From Megasphaera sp. UBA1696 (lineage in GTDB: Bacteria; Bacillota; Negativicutes; Veillonellales; Megasphaeraceae): a stretch of 14,482 nucleotides of DNA. Positions 1-6,673 of this stretch are shown piece after piece (within the stretch, counting starts at the first letter, position 1; the number at the start of each line of letters is the position of its first letter). The notes beneath the pieces are model-generated. The model saw only the letters and a list, made by a program, of their open reading frames with translations, was not told the origin of the DNA and ran no database searches. The DNA lies in NCBI GenBank assembly GCA_002319965.1, contig DCJQ01000005.1:1-14482 (forward strand), in the 5' to 3' direction. The position numbers and the translations under genes were made by a program.

Positions 1-1
1 C

Positions 2-295
2 GACAGCTTCGATAAGATTACGACCGTCGAAAGCTTCTACTTCTGGCCCGATCCGCCGGAAAACCTGAAAGAAGTCAGCCGGGTCCTCAAAAAAGGCGGC
101 ACCTTCCTGCTCATCGCCGAAATCTACGAACGGCCCGACCTCAGCCCGGCCACCCGGGAAAACATCAACCACTACAACCTCTACAACCCGACGCCGGAAA
201 CCTTTGAAACCATTTTCCGCAAGGCCGGCTTCACGGCCGTCACTGTCCACATCGAGCCCAACGAAGGCTGGATCTGCGTCGAAGGAAGAAAATAG
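2..295 (+). CDS. Class I SAM-dependent methyltransferase, C-terminal part (5' end outside window)
   Basis: An open frame runs from the window edge to the TAG at 293-295 and encodes the last 97 residues. It reads DSFDKITTVESFYFWPDPP, then ENLKEVSRVLKKGGTFLLIAE. This is the usual order of a Methyltransf_11/25-type Rossmann methyltransferase after motif II: the acidic FD strand, the helix with 'EVxRVLKxGG', then a beta strand. The tail FRKAGFTAVTVHIEP...GWICVEGRK matches the typical last strands of the fold. The SAM-binding GxGxG motif lies upstream of the window, so the substrate cannot be inferred. The gene ends just before a strong terminator at 303-346 and is convergent with the gene at 356-1924. 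The family assignment is firm; the specific function is unknown. Confidence 0.85.
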   Translation, partial: DSFDKITTVESFYFWPDPPENLKEVSRVLKKGGTFLLIAEIYERPDLSPATRENINHYNLYNPTPETFETIFRKAGFTAVTVHIEPNEGWICVEGRK

Positions 296-302
296 AACCA
301 TC

Positions 303-346
303 AAAAAAAAGAGAGTATCCGTCTGCCTGATGGATACTCTCTTTTT
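303..346. terminator. Bidirectional Rho-independent terminator
   Basis: A perfect 10-bp inverted repeat (GAGAGTATCC at 311-320, GGATACTCTC at 332-341) has an 11-nt loop. A-tract 303-310 precedes it and a T-tract 342-346 follows it, so it can act on both strands. It sits 7 nt after the methyltransferase stop and about 10 nt past the stop of the convergent ATPase gene, and would serve both. Confidence 0.9.
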
Positions 347-355
347 CATGTCAGC

Positions 356-1924
356 CTACCATTCTTCGATGAGGCATTCATGATCCTTCGTTTTTTTATC
401 GTAATTGATGCCGACAAGGAGAACTTTTCCGCCATAGTGCTGAAGCGTCCCGGCATACTCTTTTTCTTTGATTTGGCGGATAGCTGTCTCAGCATCATGA
501 TTCCATTTAAGTTCAACGACGAAAGCCGGTTTATCCCCATGCTGCGGCCGCGGCACGAAAACCAGGTCGGCAAAGCCCTTTCCGGCAGGCATTTCACGAA
601 TGATATTGTAATACCTTCTGGCACTGTAAAAGGCAAGAGACAACGTGTAGCTGAGGGCATTTTCATCGTTGTACTGAATCTGACTCGTTTCCACATGGGC
701 TGCCGCCACGCCGGAAGCCACGTCATCGGCCCTGCCGTCAAATACAGCTTGAAGCAGCTCATCTGACGCTCTGACGGCCTGACTGACCAATTGCCAGTCA
801 TCGCCCTGCTTCGTGGCATTGACGTATTCCTGCAAGACTTCATTGTTGGGAATAAAGACTTCCTCCAGCTCGCCATCATAGCCGAGGTAGCCGAGATGAA
901 CGAGGAGGGTCATGACGTCGTCAGCCGAAGTAAAACTCGTCATGTCATTCTGGAAGGTCCCCGTATCGATTTTCTGGCGGCCGCCGCCCATCATGCGGAC
1001 GACAGCATCGCGAAGGCCGTCTTCATTCAAATCGATATAGACCTGCAGGGCTTCATAGGTCTCGGTCTTGTTCCAATAGCTGCCGAAACGGCCCTTGACC
1101 ATGGCATCGACGACGCTTTTCGGACTGTACACATGAGGACAATTCGGGAAGGAATAGCCGTCGTACCAAGCCCGGCATTCTTCAAAATCCATGCCGTAAC
1201 GCACGCAGAGATTCTTCGTTTCGTCTTCCGTAAAGCCGACGAACTGTGCCATCTGATCGGGATGCTCCATGGAAAATTCCGTAAACATGTTGAGAGCCGA
1301 ATGCGTCCCATACTTCTTAATCGGCAAAATCCCCGTCATATAGGCCAAGGCCACGTACTCCTTATCCTTTAACAGGTTGCGCAAAAAATCGAGATACAGC
1401 CGCTGTGCCCCTTCATCGTGGGGATATTCCCGAAAGATGCAGTCCCATTCGTCCAAGATGATGACAAACTGCCGTCCCACAGCGGAAAAGACATCGCCTA
1501 AGGTATCGGCCAAATGGGTTTTGTCAAAGTAATCAATATCGGGATAGGCCCGGCAGATTTCCCTGATAACGCGCAGCTGCAGCCGCTCCAACATAGACGC
1601 CATGGACAGGCCGGCGCTCAAAAATTCTTGTACATTCACTTTGATGACATCGTATCGTCCGCACTCAGCCAAACCGTCAGGCAGTTTTCCGAGTTTTAAA
1701 TCGCGAAATAAAGGGCTTCCGTCTTCAGAGCCGTCGTAATAGGCTGCCAGCATATTTGCCGTCAATGACTTCCCGAAACGCCGCGGCCGACTGACGCAGA
1801 CGAAACGTTGTTCTGTATTGACCATACGGTTCAAGACAGCGATCATATCTGATTTATCGACGTAAATTTCCGAATTCAAAGCCATGCGAAACAGCCCTGC
1901 CCCGGGATTCAAATACATGCCCAT
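356..1924 (-). CDS. AAA-ATPase-like / PD-(D/E)XK nuclease-superfamily protein
   Basis: A 522-aa protein with the two-part architecture of the widespread 'AAA-ATPase-like' plus 'PDDEXK_9' families. The N-terminal signature LNSEIYVDKSDMI is followed at about residues 45-54 by SRPRRFGKSL, a P-loop in which GxxGxGK is replaced by RPRRFGK, as is normal in this family. A Walker-B-like IILDEWD lies at about 155-161 (D158, E159). The C-terminal nuclease-like fold shows GFADLVF (D453) and FVVELKWN (E471, K473), so the D...ExK residues are intact. I chose the ATG at 1922-1924 because AGGAGG lies 7 nt upstream; a TTG 21 nt earlier (1945) would put that site inside the gene. The gene stands alone, with its own terminator and a long A+T-rich upstream region. 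Family members are numerous in gut Firmicutes and Bacteroidetes, but their role (defence, repair or selfish element) is unknown to me. Confidence 0.9.
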   Translation of the reverse strand: MGMYLNPGAGLFRMALNSEIYVDKSDMIAVLNRMVNTEQRFVCVSRPRRFGKSLTANMLAAYYDGSEDGSPLFRDLKLGKLPDGLAECGRYDVIKVNVQEFLSAGLSMASMLERLQLRVIREICRAYPDIDYFDKTHLADTLGDVFSAVGRQFVIILDEWDCIFREYPHDEGAQRLYLDFLRNLLKDKEYVALAYMTGILPIKKYGTHSALNMFTEFSMEHPDQMAQFVGFTEDETKNLCVRYGMDFEECRAWYDGYSFPNCPHVYSPKSVVDAMVKGRFGSYWNKTETYEALQVYIDLNEDGLRDAVVRMMGGGRQKIDTGTFQNDMTSFTSADDVMTLLVHLGYLGYDGELEEVFIPNNEVLQEYVNATKQGDDWQLVSQAVRASDELLQAVFDGRADDVASGVAAAHVETSQIQYNDENALSYTLSLAFYSARRYYNIIREMPAGKGFADLVFVPRPQHGDKPAFVVELKWNHDAETAIRQIKEKEYAGTLQHYGGKVLLVGINYDKKTKDHECLIEEW

Positions 1925-2199
1925 CGTCTGCCCTCCTTTCCTCAATCATATCCGATGCACACTAATTCAATGATAATCGGTAAAAGTTTCCTATAGTACA
2001 CTATATAATTTTATTTTACCATCTTTCAGAACTTTATACTCACTTTTTTCAGATTTCCATATTAACATTCCATATTTTATATTAATTTTCATATTTTATA
2101 TTAACTTTATCATCTCTTTTTTATTTTCTTTTATATTATACATAGTAAGATATGTTTAACTAGTTTATCTTCCTAGAATTATATTTAAATAATAAATCC
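1925..2199. other. A+T-rich intergenic region upstream of the ATPase gene
   Basis: No coding frame is credible here. The stretch is much richer in A+T than its neighbours. It contains the ATPase ribosome binding site (AGGAGG on the minus strand, 1932-1937), a 14-nt inverted repeat TATAGT-AC-ACTATA at 1992-2005, and a tandem 19-nt repeat at 2071-2108. The minus-strand promoter of the ATPase gene must lie here. A TATAAT-like box is present at 2140-2135, but I see no convincing -35 at the right spacing, so I do not call the promoter. Confidence 0.6.
2071..2108. repeat. Two tandem copies of a 19-nt A+T-rich repeat
   Basis: CATATTTTATATTAATTTT (2071-2089) is followed directly by CATATTTTATATTAACTTT (2090-2108), with one mismatch. 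A degenerate piece, CCATATTAACATT, lies just before it (2058-2070). The repeat is located 150-180 bp upstream of the ATPase start. It may be a protein-binding array or simply slippage in a low-complexity region. Confidence 0.6.
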
Positions 2200-2238
2200 A
2201 AAAATCGGTACCGACAAATCCGTCGCATACCGATTTTT
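2200..2238 (-). terminator. Terminator of the radical-SAM operon
   Basis: An 11-bp stem (AAAAATCGGTA 2200-2210 with TACCGATTTTT 2228-2238) has a 17-nt loop. On the minus strand it ends in TTTTT and lies about 50 nt after the stop of the radical-SAM gene. The plus-strand T-run is even longer, so it may work in both directions, although no plus-strand gene precedes it. Confidence 0.75.
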
Positions 2239-2289
2239 TTCATTCTTCTATATGAACTTTTCATCAAAAATCAGACTGCATCCTAAACG

Positions 2290-3180
2290 TTACAGGGTCC
2301 CCCGTCTTGCCGTTCGCTGAATCTGTTCGTGGCTGGCATTTGTTATAGCGTCTTCCAAAATGGCAATCATCTTCTGTTTATCCTTTTTCAAGACGCCGTC
2401 GATGCGGACGGAATCTAAGGGATGGAGGGCCCAGAAGTAGGTATCGGGGAGTTCCAGGTGTTCCAGGAAGGTCTTTTCTTCTTCGAGATTTTCTCTCTCT
2501 TTGGCCGGGATGAAGAGGCCTTTTTTTATGTCGTCGTCGAGTTTGGTTCCGGCAAAGGCCGACATGGTGTTGACCAAAATTTGAGTCGGCTTGATTTCGT
2601 TTTCAAGCTTTGCCATGGCCAAGGCGTTTTCCTGTCCCCGACCGCGGCCGCCCGTTCCCAGCATCAACAAGTCAGAGTGGCGGATGCCGACGGCGTTGAG
2701 GCGCAGACACTGCCTTCGGATTTCTTCGATGGTATAGCCCTTATTTAAATAGTCGAGGATGTCCGTCAGGCCGCTTTCGATGCCGATATAGAGGTCATTG
2801 ACGCCGGCTGCCTTCAAGGCCTTCAAATCGTCATCGCTCTTATGGGCGATATTTTCGATGCGGGCATACATGGTAACGACCTTGACCTTGGGAAGATATT
2901 TTTTGATGACGTCGATGCGCTCGATCAAATTCTTTGCCGACAGGACGAAGGGATCGGCGCCGATGAGATAGACCCGTTCCAAGTCTTCCAGCTGCCAACC
3001 GTAGCGTTCTTTGGCACCTTTCACATAGGCTTCGACGTCGGCCGTCGGCCACATGCGAAAGGGAACATCCTTATACATGCTGCAAAAATGACAGCTGTTA
3101 TGACTGCACCCTTCCGTCAGGGGAATCAAAAAAGTATTGGCCTCAATAGGCGGCCGGTAGACAGTTCCGTTATATTCCAT
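2290..3180 (-). CDS. Radical SAM protein (intact paralogue)
   Basis: A 296-aa radical-SAM enzyme. The [4Fe-4S] cluster motif is GCSHNSCHFC, giving Cys25, Cys30 and Cys33 in a CX4CX2C spacing rather than the textbook CX3CX2C. This spacing occurs in a subgroup of COG1032-like proteins. Further on, IGIESGLTDILDYLNKGYT supplies the SAM-ribose strand typical of the TIM barrel. No B12-binding domain and no auxiliary Cys cluster are visible. The start is the ATG at 3178-3180, preceded by ATAGGAGGAGAAGAAG. It begins 15 nt after the stop of a frameshifted paralogue at 3196-4097, and its ribosome binding site lies in that gap, so the two formed an operon. The reaction and substrate are unknown. The family assignment is firm, the function open. 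Confidence 0.9.
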   Translation of the reverse strand: MEYNGTVYRPPIEANTFLIPLTEGCSHNSCHFCSMYKDVPFRMWPTADVEAYVKGAKERYGWQLEDLERVYLIGADPFVLSAKNLIERIDVIKKYLPKVKVVTMYARIENIAHKSDDDLKALKAAGVNDLYIGIESGLTDILDYLNKGYTIEEIRRQCLRLNAVGIRHSDLLMLGTGGRGRGQENALAMAKLENEIKPTQILVNTMSAFAGTKLDDDIKKGLFIPAKERENLEEEKTFLEHLELPDTYFWALHPLDSVRIDGVLKKDKQKMIAILEDAITNASHEQIQRTARRGTL

Positions 3181-3195
3181 CTTCTTCTCCTCCTA

Positions 3196-4097
3196 TCAAT
3201 ATTCACCGGGAGCGCGGTAGCCTTGGGAGGCGTACTCCGTCCGGAAACGGCGCAGGGCCGCTTCTCCCTGATTATCAATGATATCTTGAATCCCGTCGAT
3301 GAGCTCCTGTTTATGGGCCGGAATCTCCGTCCGCACGTGGAAGGGCACAGAAATATGGCTGGACTGAAAAATCGTGTCGTTGGTCAGGGCTTTCAAGAAT
3401 TCCTGCATTTCCTGCAGCCGCTCGACTTCGCCGGCTTCTTCATATTTCCCGGCACGGGCCAAATTCCACAGCCCGGTCTTGGGGATCAGGACCAGCGACG
3501 AAATGTCGATCATGGACGGATGGAGGCCGTCGTAGAGAGACGCCGTCTGAAGGGCATGCGTAAGGCCATAGCCCTTGCCGCCGAGGCCGTTGATCCAGTT
3601 GACGACATAAGAGAGGCCGGCGCTATCCAATTTTTCCAATTGCTCCCTTGCCATCGCCCGATCGTAGCCCTTGTGCATGAATTTCAACAAGTGATCGTCC
3701 CCTGATTCGACGCCGATATAGGGATCGGCAAAACCGGCGTCCTTCATGCTGCGAAGCTGTGCTTCCGTCTTGTCGACGAAGTTATGATGCGAGCGTAGCC
3801 GCCAATGGTTTCCACTGACGGCACGTAACGGTGAAGGAGTTCTGCCGTCTTCATCAGGACATCGTAATCGGCAGAAAAAGCATCGGCCGACTGAAGGAAA
3901 ATCCGCTTCGGTGCGCCAAAATACTTGGGGATTTCCTTGATATCGGCTTCGATTTCTTCCATGGGCGACCGCTTAAATCGATCGGTCTTATAGTAACTGC
4001 AAAAATAACAGCCGTTATGAGAACAGCCGCTCGTCAGCTGAAGGAAGGCAGAATCGCCTTCATAGGGCGGCCGGTTTATGCCACTGGTAAAATGCAT
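3196..4097 (-). pseudogene. Radical SAM protein, paralogue broken by a one-base frameshift
   Basis: Two overlapping frames together make one homologue of the downstream gene. From the ATG at 4095-4097 (AGGAGG 8 nt upstream) the frame gives MHFTSGINRPP...SGCSHNGCYFC (Cys25, Cys30, Cys33) up to YARI at residue 104 (codon 3786-3788). It then leaves the family and stops after 13 unrelated residues. Reading with one extra base inserted between 3785 and 3786 restores NFVDKTEAQLRSMKDAGF..., which aligns with ENIAHKSDDDLKALKAAGV of the paralogue, and continues to the TGA at 3196-3198. The locus is 902 nt, so one added base gives exactly 301 codons and a 300-aa protein, close to the paralogue's 296. 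No slippery heptamer is visible. It could be a real pseudogene, a phase variant or a sequencing error. The two halves otherwise show no decay. Confidence 0.88.
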
Positions 4098-4214
4098 GAT
4101 GGCTTCCTCCTGTATGATAAATCTTATGATTCAAAAATCGAGTGCCTCATATCCGGCACCAAATCCGGCAGGCATCCTTTGTCCCCTGCCCTTACTTCTT
4201 ACGACAAGAGATGC

Positions 4215-4243
4215 TTGCTCATTCTCATCGTATGATGTATTAT
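4215..4243 (+). promoter_or_regulatory. Predicted promoter of the HxlR regulator
   Basis: TTGCTC (4215-4220), a 17-nt spacer and TATTAT (4238-4243), with a start expected near 4250. An imperfect palindrome, CATCGTATGATG (4226-4237, 5 of 6 pairs), lies in the spacer. An 8-bp inverted repeat, CTTACTTC (4191-4198) / GAAGTAAG (4250-4257), flanks both promoters. These are candidate operator elements for the neighbouring HxlR protein; this is inference from position only. Confidence 0.55.
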
Positions 4244-4267
4244 AACCATGAAGTAAGATAATGACAA
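4239..4267 (-). promoter_or_regulatory. Sigma70-type promoter of the radical-SAM operon
   Basis: Read on the minus strand, TTGTCA (4267-4262) is followed by a 17-nt spacer and a perfect TATAAT (4244-4239). The predicted start is near 4232, leaving a leader of about 135 nt before the ATG at 4097. The -10 bases coincide with the -10 of the divergent HxlR promoter. Confidence 0.75.
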
Positions 4268-4302
4268 GTACACACATTTTTGGTACCTGAAAGGACAGGC
4301 TT

Positions 4303-4662
4303 ATGACTCAAAAAAAGAAGGACTACGAAAACCCTTATGACGGCCAATGCGCCATTCTCTACGCCATGAATCTCATCGGCGCCAAGTGGAAGATTCCCAT
4401 TCTCTGGCATCTGACCCATTACGGCATCCTCCACTACAACGAGCTGAAGCGCCATTTAGGCGGCGTGACCAATACGGTTCTGGCCCACAATTTAAAAGAG
4501 CTCGAGGCTGACGGCCTCATCATCCGCAAGTCGAAGGGGACCGTCCCGCCATCGGTGACGTACGAACTGTCCGACGAAGGAAAGAAATTAATCGAGCCCC
4601 TCGACGGACTCTACCGCTGGGGCGAAGAACACCGCCGCCACCGGGAAATGGCAGCGCCTTAA
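4303..4662 (+). CDS. HxlR-family winged-helix transcriptional regulator
   Basis: A 119-aa protein of normal HxlR length. The family signature is clear: a Cys (Cys16) just before the helix ending in LIGAKWKIPILWHL, then LHYNELKRHLGGVTNTVLAHNLKELEADGLIIRK (recognition helix region) and VTYELSDEGKKL (wing). In HxlR proteins such as YodB and HypR of Bacillus the N-terminal Cys senses quinones, diamide or hypochlorite; Cys16 is in the equivalent place. The ATG at 4303 has AAAGGAC about 8 nt upstream. The gene is divergent from the radical-SAM operon, with overlapping promoters, so it probably regulates that operon and itself. No terminator follows on the plus strand; the hairpin just downstream favours the minus strand. 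Confidence 0.92.
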   Translation: MTQKKKDYENPYDGQCAILYAMNLIGAKWKIPILWHLTHYGILHYNELKRHLGGVTNTVLAHNLKELEADGLIIRKSKGTVPPSVTYELSDEGKKLIEPLDGLYRWGEEHRRHREMAAP

Positions 4663-4678
4663 CCGTTTCCGGGCATGC

Positions 4679-4715
4679 AAAAAACGCCTTCCGTGACGAC
4701 AGCCACAGAAGACGC
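4679..4715 (-). terminator. Terminator of the acetyltransferase / alcohol dehydrogenase operon
   Basis: On the minus strand a 12-bp stem with three G-T wobbles (4715-4704 with 4695-4684, arms GCGTCTTCTGTG and CACGGAAGGCGT) closes an 8-nt loop and runs into TTTTTT (4684-4679). It lies just after the acetyltransferase stop. The plus-strand side has no T-tract. Confidence 0.75.
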
Positions 4716-4727
4716 TTATGCTAAGGC

Positions 4728-5309
4728 TTATATATCATTTTCAATCGTTTGAATCACTTTTGACGGCACGCCGCCGACGACGCAGTTGTCGGGAACGTCT
4801 TTCGTTACGACGGCTCCGGCTGCGACGACGACGTTATTGCCGATGGTCACACCGGGCAGGATGGTCACATTGCCGCCGACCCAGACGTCGTTTCCGATGG
4901 TGACGGGCTTCATAATCCCCAAATGCTGCCGCCGTCCCCGCGGCGACAAGGGATGGTTGACCGTCGTAATCAGCGTCCCCGGGCCGATCATGACGTGGTC
5001 GCCGATATGGACCGGACCGATGTCCAAGATAGTGACGTTGAAGTTGGCCAAAAAGTTGTCGCCTACATGGATGTTGCTGCCGCTGTCACAGCGAAAGCCC
5101 GGCGCCGTCCAGGGATGGCTGCCGCAGGAACCGAAGAGACGGCGCAGGCAGGCTTCGATAGCTTCTTCATCGCCCGAGTCGATGGCACTGAGCTTCTGTA
5201 CTTCGGCGATGGCCTTCAGTTTCCGATCGTTGACGCCTTTATCCCAAAAATTATAGGCCAGACCGGCATCGAGTTTTTCGCATTCCGTCATGTCTTCAAT
5301 CGCTTTCAT
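4728..5309 (-). CDS. Sugar O-acetyltransferase (maltose/galactoside acetyltransferase type, LbH fold)
   Basis: A 193-aa protein of the NodL/LacA/Maa family. It would transfer acetyl from acetyl-CoA to a sugar hydroxyl in the cytoplasm. The N-terminal helical 'Mac' region (about 1-60) has the usual TECEKLDAGLAYNFWD. Left-handed beta-helix hexapeptides follow: NVTILD, VHIGDHVMIGPGT, then VTIGNDVWVGGNVTILPGVTIGNNVVVAAGAVVTKD. The catalytic His is His119 in TTVNHPLSPRGR. The C-terminus, VVGGVPSKVIQTI, is typical. The ATG at 5307-5309 has AGGGGG 5-6 nt upstream and starts 9 nt after the stop of the alcohol dehydrogenase gene, so the two are co-transcribed and probably translationally coupled. The sugar substrate cannot be read from the sequence. 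Confidence 0.93.
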   Translation of the reverse strand: MKAIEDMTECEKLDAGLAYNFWDKGVNDRKLKAIAEVQKLSAIDSGDEEAIEACLRRLFGSCGSHPWTAPGFRCDSGSNIHVGDNFLANFNVTILDIGPVHIGDHVMIGPGTLITTVNHPLSPRGRRQHLGIMKPVTIGNDVWVGGNVTILPGVTIGNNVVVAAGAVVTKDVPDNCVVGGVPSKVIQTIENDI

Positions 5310-5318
5310 AGGTCCCCC

Positions 5319-6482
5319 TTATTTATACGCTTTTTCGTAGATTTCAAGATAATCGGCTTCCGACAAAGGCAGCGGATCGGCCGTAATGTCGCCGCCCAAT
5401 ACGTCGTGTATCCGCTGAGGGTAGGTCTTCAATTCGTCTCTCGTAATGCCGACGTCGCTCATGCGCAAATCATGGCAGTCTACGGAAGCGATCAGGTCAT
5501 CTAAGGCCTTGATGAAGTCCTTCCCCGACGTCGGATTGGCGACGCCCATGGCTTTGGCCATCTTGATCATCGGTTCTTCGGCGGCCTTCCGTTCGGCAAA
5601 GAAATCGTAGTAGGCATGGGAAAGCATGATCAGCCCGGCGCCATGGACGAGGTCTTCATGATAGGAGCCCATGACGTGTTCCATCGTGTGTTCCGACGTG
5701 CAGAGCATGTAGTAGCCGGCCAAGGTGTTGGCCAAGGCCATGTAGGCCCGCGCTTCCTTGTCGCTGCCGTCACGGTAGGCCCGGGGCAGGTATTTAGCGA
5801 CCAGTTCAATGGCTTTCAAGGCAAACATTTCCCCCATGGGATGTTCGTTCTTGCAGATCATCGATTCGGCGGCGTGGAAAAAGGCATCCATCCCCTGATA
5901 AGCCGTAAACTTCGGCGGCACGCTCATCATCAGATTGGCGTCGACGACGGCCAGGACCGGGAACATGGACGGGAAGAAGATGCCCGTCTTTTCCTGAACG
6001 TCATCTTTACTGATGACCGATGCCATGTCGACTTCACTGCCCGTTCCGGCCGACGTCGTAATGGCAACCGTCGGAGCTGCCGGATTAGCCGGCTGTTTCT
6101 TGCCGCCTTTTTCAGAAAGGCTGTAATCCCAAATATCGCCGTCGTTGGTCATCATCAAGGCGATGCACTTGGCGCAGTCCATGACCGAGCCGCCGCCGAG
6201 GGCGACGACGAAGTCACAGCCCGTATCCCGGGCCATCTTAGCACCGTCCATGACGTTGTAATCCGTCGGATTAGGACGGATCTCGTCGAAGACTTCATAG
6301 CCGATGCCGGCCAAATCCAATTCTTTCTTTACAGCATCCAAATACCCGAAACGCTTGGCCGACGAGCCATTTGACGTGACGATCAGAGCTTTCTTGCCCG
6401 GAAGCTGTTCATTATGCAAGTCCTGAAGCCGACCGGGGCCGAACAAAACCTTCGTCGGCATATAAAAGTTAAAGTTATACAT
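5319..6482 (-). CDS. Iron-containing alcohol dehydrogenase
   Basis: A 387-aa group III (iron-dependent) alcohol dehydrogenase, the normal length of the family. It begins MYNFNFYMPTKVLFGPGRL, followed by the nucleotide-binding GGGSVMDCAK (about 96-105) and TTSAGTGSEVD (142-152). Likely metal ligands are Asp199 and His203 (GMDAFFHAAE), His265 or His269 in SEHTMEHVMG, and His280 in VHGAG. It would interconvert an aldehyde and an alcohol with NAD(P)H in the cytoplasm. The frame stays open upstream to 6608, but the ATG at 6480-6482 is the start because AGGAGG lies 8 nt before it and the family's N-terminus begins there. It is the first gene of an operon with the acetyltransferase and is divergent from an AraC-type regulator, as yqhD is from yqhC in E. 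coli. The sequence is not especially YqhD-like, so the substrate is open. Confidence 0.95.
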   Translation of the reverse strand: MYNFNFYMPTKVLFGPGRLQDLHNEQLPGKKALIVTSNGSSAKRFGYLDAVKKELDLAGIGYEVFDEIRPNPTDYNVMDGAKMARDTGCDFVVALGGGSVMDCAKCIALMMTNDGDIWDYSLSEKGGKKQPANPAAPTVAITTSAGTGSEVDMASVISKDDVQEKTGIFFPSMFPVLAVVDANLMMSVPPKFTAYQGMDAFFHAAESMICKNEHPMGEMFALKAIELVAKYLPRAYRDGSDKEARAYMALANTLAGYYMLCTSEHTMEHVMGSYHEDLVHGAGLIMLSHAYYDFFAERKAAEEPMIKMAKAMGVANPTSGKDFIKALDDLIASVDCHDLRMSDVGITRDELKTYPQRIHDVLGGDITADPLPLSEADYLEIYEKAYK

Positions 6483-6563
6483 CAAAAAAACCTCCTCAGT
6501 CAATAGATACCCTTGCGATTGGGATCTTGTGACCCCGCCGCTGTTGTTATCAGTGTACCCTGT

Positions 6564-6591
6564 TTGACACTCGGAAACAGCGCCATATGAT
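6564..6591 (+). promoter_or_regulatory. Promoter of the AraC-type regulator
   Basis: A perfect -35 TTGACA (6564-6569), a 16-nt spacer and TATGAT (6586-6591). Several inverted repeats overlap it: GTTATCA 6546-6552 / TGATAAC 6588-6594, CGCTGTT 6539-6545 / AACAGCG 6576-6582, and CTGTTT 6560-6565 / AAACAG 6575-6580. These are candidate regulator contacts. Confidence 0.65.
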
Positions 6592-6615
6592 AACTTATAT
6601 AGTGGCATATATTAA
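6587..6615 (-). promoter_or_regulatory. Candidate weak promoter of the alcohol dehydrogenase operon
   Basis: On the minus strand TTAATA (6615-6610), a 17-nt spacer and TATCAT (6592-6587). The -35 is poor, as expected if the AraC-type protein activates it. Its -10 overlaps the -10 of the divergent regulator promoter. Confidence 0.4.
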
Positions 6616-6673
6616 CCTGAAGGAGGCTGCAGCAACTGACAGACCCTTTATTTTTTGACAGCAGGTGATTCTC

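Noticed and set aside
2842..3705. 287-codon plus-strand frame across the two radical-SAM genes
   Set aside because: It is antisense to both genes, whose minus-strand frames show cluster motifs and family alignment. No ribosome binding site and no recognisable product.
3780..3792. Programmed frameshifting in the radical-SAM paralogue
   Set aside because: No slippery heptamer, internal SD or pseudoknot is evident at the junction; a plain one-base deletion or sequencing error is simpler.
5616..6374. 252-codon plus-strand frame inside the alcohol dehydrogenase gene
   Set aside because: Antisense to a well-recognised gene; its His/Arg/Asp-rich composition is typical of a shadow frame.
6483..6608. 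N-terminal extension of the alcohol dehydrogenase to 6608
   Set aside because: The frame is open but carries no family sequence and covers the divergent promoters; the ATG at 6482 has AGGAGG at good spacing.
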